Source: Bacteroidota bacterium (GTDB lineage Bacteria; Bacteroidota; Bacteroidia; Bacteroidales; VadinHA17). From it: a DNA stretch of 25,913 bases. Both the position numbers and the translations under genes were made by a program. Under the pieces are notes generated by a model, which had not been told where the DNA came from, searched no databases, and was given only the letters and a program-made list of their open reading frames with translations. The stretch is taken from NCBI GenBank assembly GCA_023430725.1, contig JAEYZD010000144.1, positions 1-25,913 of the forward strand. Reading direction: 5' to 3'. Below, one piece after another: positions 16,657-24,266 of this stretch (positions within the stretch are counted from its first letter, which is position 1; each line of letters opens with the position of its first letter).

Positions 16657-17437
16657 ATTTCTGGCCTCCAAAGGATTCAAGGACCCCGAGGCAGGTATAG
16701 TTCTGGGAACAGGACTGGGTGGTCTGACAGCAGAGATCGACATCCAGGTTGAGATTCCCTACAGTGAAATTCCCGAGTTCCCGGTTTCCACCGTTCAGGG
16801 TCATGCCGGAAAACTTATCTACGGAGACTTTGGAGGGAAGAAGGTTGTAGCCATGAAAGGCCGTTTCCACTATTACGAGGGATACGGCTCGGAACAGGTC
16901 ACCTTCCCCATCAGGGTGATGAAGGAGCTTGGTATCAGGGCGCTCTTCCTTTCAAACGCCGCCGGAGGAGTCAATCCTGAATTCAGAATAGGTGATATAA
17001 TGATAATTGAAGATCATATCTGCCTGGTTGACAATCCGCTGATCGGTCCCAACGACGACCGTATCGGACCGCGTTTCCCCGACATGAGCGAGCCCTATGA
17101 CAAGGCGCTTATGGAAAAGGCACGGAAGATTGCCGCAGATCTTGGCATACCTGTCACCAGGGGCGTGTACCTCTCAACCACGGGACCAACCTTCGAGACC
17201 CCGGCCGAATACAGGTTCTTCAGGATCATCGGTGCCGATGCCGTGGGGATGTCAACAGTACCCGAGGTGATAACAGCAAGGCATATGAACCTCCCGGTAT
17301 TCGCCGTAAGCATCATCACCGACCTGGGGGTGGAGGGGAAGATAGAGTACACAACTCATGAGTCTGTCCAGCAGGCCGCAGAGCACAGCGAAGAGAAGAT
17401 GACGCGTATCATGAAGGAGCTCATCGCAGCACTGTGA
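16628..17437 (+). CDS. punA: Purine nucleoside phosphorylase, class I trimeric type
   Basis: The 269-residue enzyme splits purine nucleosides with phosphate in purine salvage. Motifs in order are GIVLGTGLGGL with the phosphate-binding Gly/Ser loop, VQGHAGKL, MKGRFHYYEGY, FLSNAAGGVNPEF, the base-binding TTGPTFETPAEYRFFR and GADAVGMSTVPEVITARHM, and SIITDLG. Length and motif order match inosine/guanosine phosphorylases. The start overlaps lpxK by 29 bp; it ends the operon and is followed by a strong terminator. The reason for pairing with lpxK and sppA is not evident from function. Confidence 0.95.
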   Translation: MLEKIIRTAEFLASKGFKDPEAGIVLGTGLGGLTAEIDIQVEIPYSEIPEFPVSTVQGHAGKLIYGDFGGKKVVAMKGRFHYYEGYGSEQVTFPIRVMKELGIRALFLSNAAGGVNPEFRIGDIMIIEDHICLVDNPLIGPNDDRIGPRFPDMSEPYDKALMEKARKIAADLGIPVTRGVYLSTTGPTFETPAEYRFFRIIGADAVGMSTVPEVITARHMNLPVFAVSIITDLGVEGKIEYTTHESVQQAAEHSEEKMTRIMKELIAAL

Positions 17438-17446
17438 TATTTCCTC

Positions 17447-17460
17447 TGATCAATTGATCA
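17447..17460. repeat. 14-bp perfect palindrome after the phosphorylase gene
   Basis: TGATCAATTGATCA reads the same on both strands. It lies between the phosphorylase stop and the terminator. It may be an incidental structure or part of the 3' end; no binding protein can be named. Confidence 0.3.
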
Positions 17461-17473
17461 TCAATATATTACC

Positions 17474-17510
17474 GAATGCCCGGACATACAATCCGGGCAT
17501 TCTTGTCTTA
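17474..17510 (+). terminator. Rho-independent terminator of the sppA-lpxK-punA operon
   Basis: GAATGCCCGGA (17474-17484) pairs perfectly with TCCGGGCATTC (17492-17502) around a 7-nt loop, followed by TTGTCTT. It ends the operon before the convergent lamin-tail gene. Confidence 0.8.
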
Positions 17511-17522
17511 ACCCTCTCCCAT

Positions 17523-19223
17523 TCACCGGTAAAGCACCGCACAGACCTCTTTCCACCGTCCTGAAGCACCGGTGGAGTTGTAAGATTCAGCCATGATTAT
17601 ATACAAACCTGCCGGCAACCGCCCCCCCTGGTCTGAGAGGCCGTCCCAGGTCAGGCTGGTGCCTGGACCGGCAGACACCCTTTCTGCAAGTCGTCTTACA
17701 GGATAACCGCGGTCATTGAAGACTGTAACTGAAATTATGTTCTCCTCCCCTCCCGGGAAAAGACTGATCAGCAACAGGTCCTCGAACCCGTCTCCGTCAG
17801 GGGAGATCCTTCCTGAAGCAAGGGTAAGCCCGGCGGCCTCTCCCGGCTGTTCAACCACGACGGAGTTGGGAGCACCCGGAGATCCCCAGTTGCACGCCTC
17901 AGAGGCTGAGCGCCAGTTTCCGGCCACCTGCGATGGTAGTGACGGAGACACCTTTTCCAGGGCTACTCCCCGTGTGCCGGAGAGAAACGGCATATGCATC
18001 GCGGGACTGTAATCTACCCTGTCAATGATATTCAGGCTTTTGTCATAAAGGATCAGGGAACCTCCGTCATTTGGCAGTGAAGGGAGACGGTCAGCCCGGA
18101 AGAGGGCGGCATCATCCGCGCAGGGAAAGATATCACCGAATTCCACGCTGCCAGCAGTGAGTGCCAGGTAATCCCCCGGCAACAGCTGACGGTGCCTTGC
18201 GGTGATTGCAGACGCCTGTGCCGTGCTCCCTCCTGCAAGGTAGAGCCGGGACATATCAAGAACCTTCCCGGAGTTATTGTAAAGCTCAATATACTCATTC
18301 TGACCTTCAGAAGGATCTGGCATCAGCTCGTTGAAGAGGATTTCACCGGAGAGGGGATCTTCCGGCAGGCCGGTCCTGAATTCCGTCAGGCACGGTCCAT
18401 TGCCGGCAAAGTCGGTTATCTCAGGTGGAATGCTGACTGTAATTAACCTGCCGGCAACCAGGGGCTCATCCAGACGTACGAGAACAGTACGGTCAGCCGG
18501 ATCGCCGGAGGATGCCCCCGGTGCCGGACTGCCGTCAGCAAGCCACGAAGAGGCACCTGCAAGCATAACCGTCTCATCAAATAGCACCGACAGTGTATCC
18601 GGCGCTGCCGGCCAGGCGGCAATCAAACGCGGACAGCGGTTATCCGCAACAGTTACAACAGCAGAATTTGCCCTTCCCGGGGTGCCACCCGAAGGATCAG
18701 ATGATGGACTCCAGGCATAAGGCTCATGAAAGGGATTGTCCGTATCAGTGAGCTCCGCGGACCACCCTCCGCCCGACCGGGGCCCGTCACCCAGAAACTC
18801 CGGGCCGTAGCTGACGGCATGAATCAGTGACCCGCCCGGATCACGAAGAGCTATCAGCTCTCCGGCATCGTTCAGCGAGGGAAATGATTTCACTGCCATC
18901 ACCCGTCCGTATGGCAGCAGGTCACTCCTGCTGCCCGTGGAACAGAGTATTATCCTCCCTCCGGGTTCAATCCAGCCCGTGGACAGAAACGCAGTGTCAG
19001 GACCAGCTATCAGCATAATCCCTCCTGTTGCGAGAGTGTCTCCGGTGCGGTTGAAAATCTCGAGGTACTCACGTTCAGGCAGCCCCCGTGATGGGGTGGG
19101 ATCGGCCATTATCTCGGTTATGACAACATCGCCGGTGGCCGGATACCTGACGGCGCTGCCCCCTGTCTGTGCCGTAACAGACAGATACAATGAGAGTAAC
19201 GGCAACAACACAATCTTTTTCAT
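17523..19223 (-). CDS. Exported protein with two lamin-tail domains and a FlgD-like C-terminus
   Basis: The 566-residue protein has a signal peptide (residues 1-18, ending SVTAQT). Residues about 30-150 form a lamin-tail domain (GDVVITEIMADPTPSRGLPEREYLEIFNRTGD), and residues about 290-420 form a second one (GEILFNELMPDPSEGQNEYIELYNNSG). An Ig-like segment lies between them. The C-terminus has ISPDGDGFEDLL, then VFNDRGYPVRRLAE, TSLTWDGLSDQGGRLPAGLYI. That is the FlgD/CHU_C-style fold seen on many exported Bacteroidetes proteins. It is probably surface or envelope associated; a type IX secretion sorting role for the end is possible but not shown. Its gene is divergent from asd and single in its unit. 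Confidence 0.8.
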   Translation of the reverse strand: MKKIVLLPLLSLYLSVTAQTGGSAVRYPATGDVVITEIMADPTPSRGLPEREYLEIFNRTGDTLATGGIMLIAGPDTAFLSTGWIEPGGRIILCSTGSRSDLLPYGRVMAVKSFPSLNDAGELIALRDPGGSLIHAVSYGPEFLGDGPRSGGGWSAELTDTDNPFHEPYAWSPSSDPSGGTPGRANSAVVTVADNRCPRLIAAWPAAPDTLSVLFDETVMLAGASSWLADGSPAPGASSGDPADRTVLVRLDEPLVAGRLITVSIPPEITDFAGNGPCLTEFRTGLPEDPLSGEILFNELMPDPSEGQNEYIELYNNSGKVLDMSRLYLAGGSTAQASAITARHRQLLPGDYLALTAGSVEFGDIFPCADDAALFRADRLPSLPNDGGSLILYDKSLNIIDRVDYSPAMHMPFLSGTRGVALEKVSPSLPSQVAGNWRSASEACNWGSPGAPNSVVVEQPGEAAGLTLASGRISPDGDGFEDLLLISLFPGGEENIISVTVFNDRGYPVRRLAERVSAGPGTSLTWDGLSDQGGRLPAGLYIIMAESYNSTGASGRWKEVCAVLYR

Positions 19224-19248
19224 GCAGCGGGACCAAAAAAGGATTAAA

Positions 19249-19278
19249 TTTGTCGCACTTTTTCTCTTTATAAAGTTC
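19249..19278 (+). promoter_or_regulatory. Possible promoter of asd
   Basis: TTTG (19249-19252) and TAAAGTTC (19271-19278) are 18 bp apart and lie 27 bp before the asd ATG. The -7 part is a poor match to TAnnTTTG, so this is tentative. Confidence 0.3.
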
Positions 19279-19304
19279 GGATAAATTTTTTAAACACGAA
19301 AAAA

Positions 19305-20297
19305 ATGAAAGTTGCAGTTATAGGAGCCACGGGGATGGTGGGCAGGATGATGCTGAAGGTTCTGGAAGAGAGGCAGTTCCCTGTCGACAGGCTCTTCCCG
19401 GCCGCTTCGGAGCGTTCCGCAGGCAGGGAGGTCATCTTCAGGGGCAAGCCGGTCAGGGTTGTAAGTGTGATGGAGGCGGTGGAGGCTGTTCCTGATGTGG
19501 CGCTATTCTCTGCCGGCGCCGGCGTCTCAAAAGAGTGGGCTCCGGTATTCGCCGAGAACGGAACTGTTGTAATCGACAACTCCTCAGCATGGAGAATGGA
19601 AGAGGGGATACCGCTGGTGGTGCCTGAGATCAACGCAGCTGCCATTGCCCCCGGCACCCGCATAATTGCCAATCCCAACTGCTCAACCATACAGATGCTG
19701 ATGGCCATCGCACCCCTGCACAGGGAATATGGCATAAAGCGACTTGTAATCTCTACATATCAGTCAGTTACCGGCACAGGTGTGAAGGCAGTGACTCAGC
19801 TCGACAATGAGCGGCGCGGTCTCGGCGGTGAGATGGCATACCCCTACCCCATCGACCTTAACTGCATCCCGCAGTGCGATGTCTTCCTCGACAACGGTTA
19901 CACCAAGGAGGAGATGAAGCTGGTAAATGAGACTCACAAGATCCTTGGTGACGATTCGCTTCGCGTTACAGCAACAGCCGTAAGAGTCCCGGTAAAGGGA
20001 GGCCATTCGGAGTCTGTGAACATCGAGTTCCTTCGCGAGTTCGACCTTGACAGGGTCAGGGCTCTTCTCTCATCTGCCCCGGGAGTAATCCTCTATGACG
20101 ATCCGGCTGAAAGGAAATATCCCATGCCAATCATAGCCCATGACAGGGATGAGGTGTTTGTGGGAAGGCTGAGGCGCGATTTCTCACAGGAGAAGACACT
20201 CAACCTCTGGGTTGTGGCTGACAACATACGCAAGGGAGCCGCCACCAACGCGGTGCAGATTGCAGAACATATGATCTCGGCCGGACTGCTTAAATAG
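19305..20297 (+). CDS. asd: Aspartate-semialdehyde dehydrogenase
   Basis: The 330-residue enzyme reduces aspartyl phosphate to aspartate semialdehyde with NADPH, feeding lysine, threonine, methionine and diaminopimelate synthesis. It begins with the Rossmann motif VIGATGMVGRMML. The nucleophile is Cys126 in NPNCSTIQ, and the acid/base His234 is in KGGHSESV. The segment STYQSVTGTGVKAVTQL is characteristic of this family. Length is standard. The stop overlaps the convergent hflX stop by 8 bp. Confidence 0.97.
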   Translation: MKVAVIGATGMVGRMMLKVLEERQFPVDRLFPAASERSAGREVIFRGKPVRVVSVMEAVEAVPDVALFSAGAGVSKEWAPVFAENGTVVIDNSSAWRMEEGIPLVVPEINAAAIAPGTRIIANPNCSTIQMLMAIAPLHREYGIKRLVISTYQSVTGTGVKAVTQLDNERRGLGGEMAYPYPIDLNCIPQCDVFLDNGYTKEEMKLVNETHKILGDDSLRVTATAVRVPVKGGHSESVNIEFLREFDLDRVRALLSSAPGVILYDDPAERKYPMPIIAHDRDEVFVGRLRRDFSQEKTLNLWVVADNIRKGAATNAVQIAEHMISAGLLK

Positions 20298-21480
20298 CCG
20301 GCTCTTCCGTCTCGTACAGGAAATCGTTGTAGGGATACCGCGTTACGTGTATCTTCCGGACCTCGTCGTAAAGCATGCGCCGAAGCTCCTCGAAGTTGTC
20401 ACGCTTCTTTGCGGAGATGAAAACTGTGTGCCGGTCACCGGCCCTGGCCATCCATGTTTTGCGAAGATCATCAAGTGAGAGGTTTTCCCTTTTGACCGGT
20501 GTCAGGTCATCTTCGTCCTTGCGGTTGAATGAAAACAGGTCCGTCTTGTTGAAGACAAGGATCGTCGGCTTGTTGATGGCATCCAGCTCCTTCAGGGTGT
20601 TGTTGACAACATCAACCTGCTCCTCAAAGCCCGGATGAGAAATGTCAATCACGTGCAGCAGCAGGTCCGCCTCACGCACCTCGTCAAGGGTCGATTTGAA
20701 CGACTCAACCAGGTCATGCGGCAGCTTGCGTATGAACCCCACTGTATCAGACAGGAGAAAAGGCAGGTTGCCAAGCACAACCTTCCTGACTGTTGTGTCA
20801 AGTGTGGCAAACAGCTTGTTCTCAGCAAAGAGATCACTCTTGCTAACCTGGTTCATCAGGGTTGATTTTCCAACGTTTGTATAGCCCACAAGCGCCACCC
20901 TGACCATCTTTTCCCTCCCTTTCCGGCGGGTGTTCATCTGGACGTCAATCTTCTTGAGCTGTTCCTTGAGTTTGGTGATCTTGTCACGGATGATACGGCG
21001 GTCTGTCTCTATCTCGGTCTCGCCGGGGCCCCGAAGGCCGATACCCCCGCGCTGACGCTCGAGGTGTGTCCACATGCCGGTAAGCCTGGGGAGAAGATAC
21101 TGGTACTGAGCCAGCTCCACCTGGGTGCGGGCATGGGATGTGCGGGCACGGCTGGCAAATATGTCGAGAATAAGATTGGTGCGGTCAATGATACGGCAGT
21201 TGAGCTCCTTCTCGATGTTTCGCATCTGGCTGGGAGTCAGCTCATCATCAAAGATGGCAAGAGTGATCTCATTCTCAGCCACGAATGAAGCTATCTGCTC
21301 AATCTTTCCCTTGTTGACGAAGGTACGCGGATTGGCATGCTCAACACGCTGCAGGAATGACTTAACCGGTACGGCTCCGGCCGTCTCGGCCAGGAATGCG
21401 AGCTCGTCAATGTAGTCACGCGCACTGGCCTCATTTATTTCAGGGGTTATAACCCCGATAAGTATTGCCCGTTCTATGAT
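20290..21480 (-). CDS. hflX: GTPase HflX, apparently starting at a non-AUG (AUC) codon
   Basis: HflX is a ribosome-associated GTPase that splits stalled or heat-damaged ribosomes. G1 is GYTNVGKST (residues about 199-207), G3 is DTVGF, G4 is NKTD and G5 is near ISAKK; GLRGPGETEIETDRR is the family linker. The first standard start in frame is GTG at 21282, which would give 330 residues and remove the conserved N-terminal domain. Upstream of it the frame continues as IERAILIGVITPE, DYIDELAFLAETAG and HANPRTFVNKGKIEQIA, all typical HflX sequence, back to ATC at 21480-21478, which sits where relatives have Met. An in-frame TGA follows six codons upstream. The 396-residue form has the normal family length. 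Confidence 0.9.
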   Translation of the reverse strand: MIERAILIGVITPEINEASARDYIDELAFLAETAGAVPVKSFLQRVEHANPRTFVNKGKIEQIASFVAENEITLAIFDDELTPSQMRNIEKELNCRIIDRTNLILDIFASRARTSHARTQVELAQYQYLLPRLTGMWTHLERQRGGIGLRGPGETEIETDRRIIRDKITKLKEQLKKIDVQMNTRRKGREKMVRVALVGYTNVGKSTLMNQVSKSDLFAENKLFATLDTTVRKVVLGNLPFLLSDTVGFIRKLPHDLVESFKSTLDEVREADLLLHVIDISHPGFEEQVDVVNNTLKELDAINKPTILVFNKTDLFSFNRKDEDDLTPVKRENLSLDDLRKTWMARAGDRHTVFISAKKRDNFEELRRMLYDEVRKIHVTRYPYNDFLYETEEPAI

Positions 21481-21492
21481 ATTGTATATTAA

Positions 21493-21550
21493 TCAGTATG
21501 TACTGCCTCCCTCCCGGTTTCCCGGGTGGCTATCCCGGCCCCGGGTGAGC
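21493..21550 (-). repeat. GC-rich CACCCGGG tandem repeat in the hflX leader
   Basis: On the minus strand the gap reads CACCCGGGGCCGGGATAGC directly followed by CACCCGGGAAACCGGGAGG, two copies of an about 19-bp unit. Several CCGGG/CCCGG pairs can form hairpins. It lies between a promoter-like TAATTTTG and the apparent hflX start, so the mRNA leader would be strongly structured. Confidence 0.5.
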
Positions 21551-21561
21551 AGGGCGGGGGT

Positions 21562-21569
21562 CAAAATTA
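21562..21569 (-). promoter_or_regulatory. Possible -7 promoter element of hflX
   Basis: The minus strand reads TAATTTTG, an exact TAnnTTTG match, about 80 bp upstream of the apparent hflX start and just after the stop of the previous gene. No -33 element is obvious. Confidence 0.4.
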
Positions 21570-21576
21570 ATACAAA

Positions 21577-22749
21577 CTAATTAATATACCTCCTGTTGGC
21601 CTCCATGAAGCCCCTGATGGCGTTCTTAAGGTTCTCCGAGCACATGATTATCATCTCGAAATCCATCGGGAACTCTATGATCCCTGACTGCAACTCCTTT
21701 TTCTGGTCTGCCGTGAGGGCGTTGACGTCGCCAATGGCCCTAGCCGAAACGTGCTCAAAACCGGAGGTGGCGCCGATGGGCTCCTTCTTGATCGTGCGCT
21801 CGGGATAGAGGGCCCGCATCTCAACATCACCCTGTATGACACACTCCTTCACCTGGAAGGTACGGATCAGGGCACACTGCAGATCTCTGTACTTCTTCAC
21901 CTTCACATCATTCCCAAGAGAATCCTTCACAACGTTGCCCCGTGCATCCTTTACATAATCAAACCCGTCCTCAACGGTTGCCTTTACAAGAGTGTCACGC
22001 TGGAACTGCTTGTCAGGACTCACGGCCACGGTACGAAGGTTGACGCTTATCAGGTAGTCAATCTGGGTATCGTCATTGGGCATAGTGGTGTGATATTCAA
22101 CCCAGTCGCTGTTGAGCCTGGGAAGGTCGAGGGCGAGGAGTTCCTTCTCAAATTCGTCGGGGAATTTGGTGGCGGAATAGTTCTTTACCGTAACGTATGC
22201 GCGGCTTATGCCGAGGTAGCGCGACTCCTGCATCATCTGGTCGATGTTCGGGTAGTCACCGACATACTCCCTTGCGCGGACAAATTCGGCGTACGCCTGG
22301 CGGTATGAATCCTTGGTGCCGTTTTTCATCAGCTCCTGTCCGTGGGCATAGTAGAAGTCAGCAGCTTTCCTTTTCGCTATGACCATCTCCTCGAGGTAGT
22401 CAACGTACGGCCATTCGATGCTTCTGCCCTGGTACCTTATCGGGGTGACAGTGCGGACCAGCGACTGCCTGTCGCTCATCTTCTTGTAGACAAGATAGAT
22501 TTCATCCCAGGCGTTGGCCCGCCCTTCTACCTTGAGGAAGCGGATCCGTTCATTGTCCTGGTCGAGGGCGATATTCATAGCCCGTTCGAGGATTTCAATT
22601 TCTTTCTCGTTGTCCGGGTTTTTCCGGAGTTCAGTGACGGCTTTGTTGATGGCAGCGTCATAGTTGCCGATCTCAAGCTGTTTTTTGGATGATCCGCAGC
22701 CTGACATGATGAGGGCTGTAATAAATAAGATTCCGAAGGTCCGTTTCAT
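21577..22749 (-). CDS. Lipoprotein of unknown function with a helical repeat-like N-terminus
   Basis: The 390-residue protein starts at MKRTFG (22749); an in-frame ATG 9 bp upstream is also possible. The lipobox is LIMSGC with Cys18. Residues about 25-190 are rich in charged helices with TPR-like spacing (GNYDAAINKAVTELRKNPDNEKEIEILERAM; SYRQAYAEFVRAREYVGDY). The rest is mixed, with KATVEDGFDYVKDARGNVVKDSLGNDVKVKKY and a final helical part ALTADQKKELQSGIIEFPMDFEMIIMCSENLKNAIRGFMEANRRYI. I do not recognise a named family. The gene sits between tonB and hflX on the same strand, with a terminator before its start, so it probably has its own promoter. Likely site is the inner leaflet of the outer membrane. 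Confidence 0.75.
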   Translation of the reverse strand: MKRTFGILFITALIMSGCGSSKKQLEIGNYDAAINKAVTELRKNPDNEKEIEILERAMNIALDQDNERIRFLKVEGRANAWDEIYLVYKKMSDRQSLVRTVTPIRYQGRSIEWPYVDYLEEMVIAKRKAADFYYAHGQELMKNGTKDSYRQAYAEFVRAREYVGDYPNIDQMMQESRYLGISRAYVTVKNYSATKFPDEFEKELLALDLPRLNSDWVEYHTTMPNDDTQIDYLISVNLRTVAVSPDKQFQRDTLVKATVEDGFDYVKDARGNVVKDSLGNDVKVKKYRDLQCALIRTFQVKECVIQGDVEMRALYPERTIKKEPIGATSGFEHVSARAIGDVNALTADQKKELQSGIIEFPMDFEMIIMCSENLKNAIRGFMEANRRYIN

Positions 22750-22760
22750 AGTTTGCAATA

Positions 22761-22800
22761 TTTAAAAAACCCCGCTTGTTTGTGGTAGGCGGGGTTTCTT
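22761..22800 (-). terminator. Rho-independent terminator after tonB
   Basis: AAACCCCGC (22767-22775) pairs with GCGGGGTTT (22789-22797); on the minus strand the stem is followed by TTTTTT. It lies 25 bp after the tonB stop and only 18 bp before the next start. Confidence 0.8.
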
Positions 22801-22821
22801 TATAACGACTCAGTGCTTGAA

Positions 22822-23508
22822 TTATTGCAGCTGGAAGATGATCGGGATTGAGTATTTGACCCTGACGGGGCGTCCGCGCTGCATGCCCGGTTCCCATTTG
22901 GGAGAAGCAGATACAGCTTCCTTGGCTGCATCATCGAGCAGAGCGTCTACGCTCCGGGTGACTGTCACGTTGCTGACGTTGCCGTTTGTTTCGACCACGA
23001 AGGAGATGAACACCCGCCCCTGGATTCCGTTTTCGGTTGCCAGTTCAGGGTAGCGGACCCTTTTCTGTACCCAGTCGCGGAAGGTGTTGATGTCACCGCC
23101 GCGGAATTTGGGCATATCTTCAACGATTACGAAGATTTCGTCTTCCACCTCTTCCTCTTCTGCCTGAAGGACAGGGGCGTAGATCTCGACCACCTTGTCT
23201 TCTGAGGTTTCGTCGTCCTCGAATTTGACTTCATTGTCTATCACCACGTCATCTTCAACGATCTCGAAGAGGTCGGTAACCGTGACCTCTGGCGGGGGCA
23301 TCTCTTCCGGGGGTGTTTCCTCAGTGACGGGGATTTGTTCTTCCTCGATGGCTTCTTCGGTCATGCCGTCAAAGGCTGAGTCTTTCTTTTGTCCGCTGGT
23401 CCACTCCATTGCGAGGAGGCAGACTGCAAGGGCAACAATGAGACCGGCCTGTATGAACAGTGACTTTTTGTTCTCGAGGTTTGCCTTTTCGTTTTTCTTC
23501 GGTTCCAT
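22822..23508 (-). CDS. tonB: Energy transducer TonB
   Basis: The 228-residue protein has a short charged cytoplasmic start, one membrane segment (about residues 18-35, FIQAGLIVALAVCLLAMEW), an extended periplasmic linker, and a C-terminal TonB domain (about 140-228). That domain contains FRDWVQKRVRYPELATENGIQGRVFISFVVETNG and SPKWEPGMQRGRPVRVKYSIPIIFQL. TonB couples the proton gradient to outer-membrane transporters such as the SusC in this window. The linker is strongly acidic, with short proline runs, rather than Pro/Lys-rich as in enterobacteria; this is common for Bacteroidales TonB proteins. No exbB or exbD is adjacent. Confidence 0.93.
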   Translation of the reverse strand: MEPKKNEKANLENKKSLFIQAGLIVALAVCLLAMEWTSGQKKDSAFDGMTEEAIEEEQIPVTEETPPEEMPPPEVTVTDLFEIVEDDVVIDNEVKFEDDETSEDKVVEIYAPVLQAEEEEVEDEIFVIVEDMPKFRGGDINTFRDWVQKRVRYPELATENGIQGRVFISFVVETNGNVSNVTVTRSVDALLDDAAKEAVSASPKWEPGMQRGRPVRVKYSIPIIFQLQ

Positions 23509-23530
23509 GATAATGCTGTTATAGGCACCT

Positions 23531-23538
23531 CAAAGTTA
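23531..23538 (-). promoter_or_regulatory. -7 promoter element of tonB
   Basis: The minus strand reads TAACTTTG, an exact TAnnTTTG match, 22 bp before the tonB ATG. No clear -33 element. Confidence 0.5.
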
Positions 23539-23593
23539 CGAAATTGTTTGTCATCTCCTACGGCGGGGTATAAAGTGATTTGGAAAAAATTTC

Positions 23594-23601
23594 TATATTT
23601 G
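23594..23601 (+). promoter_or_regulatory. -7 promoter element of tRNA-Ala
   Basis: TATATTTG matches TAnnTTTG exactly and is followed by CACC, 58 bp upstream of the tRNA. Confidence 0.55.
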
Positions 23602-23659
23602 CACCGCCCCGGGCGATTGGAGTGTTTTGCACTGCCGCGGGGAGGTTCTTAAACTTAAT

Positions 23660-23733
23660 GGGGATATAGCTCAGTTGGCTAGAGCGTGTGACTGGCAGTC
23701 ACAAGGTCAGGGGTTCGATTCCCCTTATCTCCA
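23660..23733 (+). tRNA. tRNA-Ala (anticodon GGC)
   Basis: Acceptor GGGGATA pairs with TATCTCC and includes the G3-U70 wobble that marks alanine tRNAs. The D arm is GCTC/GAGC. The anticodon arm TGTGA/TCACA closes loop CTGGCAG with anticodon GGC. The T arm AGGGG/CCCCT closes loop TTCGATT. CCA is not encoded. An integrase remnant follows, so the 3' end is a likely former attachment site. Confidence 0.95.
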
Positions 23734-23759
23734 CTATATCAATGAGTTACGAAAACCGG

Positions 23760-23794
23760 ATCCTGTAAATCAAACATTTACAGGATTTTTTTTT
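23760..23794 (+). terminator. Rho-independent terminator after tRNA-Ala
   Basis: ATCCTGTAAAT (23760-23770) pairs perfectly with ATTTACAGGAT (23776-23786) around CAAAC, followed by a run of nine T. It ends the tRNA transcript. Confidence 0.85.
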
Positions 23795-23810
23795 GCCCAT
23801 TCTTCACAAT

Positions 23811-23881
23811 GTACACCGAAGTACACCTATCCGGGTGGCTTATTCGGTGTACTTTCTCAAAAAAATAATTTGTGCACCGGA
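23811..23881. repeat. Cluster of GTACACC-type repeats, possible integrase arm sites
   Basis: GTACACCGAA (23811-23820), GTACACCTAT (23821-23830), the inverted copy TTCGGTGTAC (23843-23852), and a diverged copy GTGCACCGGA (23872-23881) lie within 71 bp. They are placed between the tRNA and the integrase remnant, where arm-type or excision-factor sites of tyrosine integrases are found. Confidence 0.5.
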
Positions 23882-23954
23882 TAAGCTGTGAAGCGATGGT
23901 ATTCTGAGACTTACAATTTAAGAGCAGGAAGTATAAACCAGTAACACCAGCACA

Positions 23955-24203
23955 ATGGAACGAAACACATTTTCAGTCATGTTCTTTATCAGAAGAACCC
24001 AATTATGAAAGAACCTTGAGGCTCCCGTATTTCTCAGAATCACTGTAAACTGAGATCGGGCGGATACTGCTACCCGGCGAACCATCAACCCTGACCAGTG
24101 GATCAGCTCGAAGGGATGCGCAAAACCAGTCACTAATGCAGGCAAGGAGCTTAACCAGTACCCTGACCAGTTGAGGATCATTGCCGACAAGTGGGAGATA
24201 TAA
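23955..24203 (+). pseudogene. Tyrosine integrase N-terminal fragment, broken by two in-frame TGA codons
   Basis: One frame from ATG 23955 to TAA 24201 reads MERNTFSVMFFIRRTQL, stop, KNLEAPVFLRITVN, stop, DRADTATRRTINPDQW, then KELNQYPDQLRIIADKWEI. This is the arm-binding N-terminal domain of Bacteroidetes phage/conjugative-element integrases, whose usual pattern is a short hydrophobic opening strand, EAPVFLRITVNG, RTINPDQW and ELNQYLD. TGA codons are at 24006-24008 and 24051-24053; the second stands where relatives have Gly, consistent with GGA to TGA. The core-binding and catalytic domains are absent, so about 320 residues are missing. TGA is a normal stop in this genome (for example at 11999), so recoding is unlikely and the copy is dead. 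Confidence 0.75.
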
Positions 24204-24266
24204 TTAATTATTGTCACTCCCTCTGGAAATAATGTAATTAAAATGTAAAGTGTTGTGCAGAGCCTA

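Noticed and set aside
21751..22308. Open frame of 185 codons on the plus strand
   Set aside because: It is antisense to the lipoprotein gene with a clear lipobox; antisense frames of this length are common here.
22822..23508. Acidic TonB linker as a novelty
   Set aside because: Acidic, proline-poor linkers are usual for TonB proteins of Bacteroidales, so this is lineage-typical.
23627..23884. Open frame of 85 codons on the plus strand
   Set aside because: It runs through tRNA-Ala and its terminator, so it is not a gene.
23955..24203. TGA recoding as an amino acid in the integrase fragment
   Set aside because: TGA ends normal genes in this window (for example 11999-12001 and the phosphorylase), and the catalytic domain is missing anyway.
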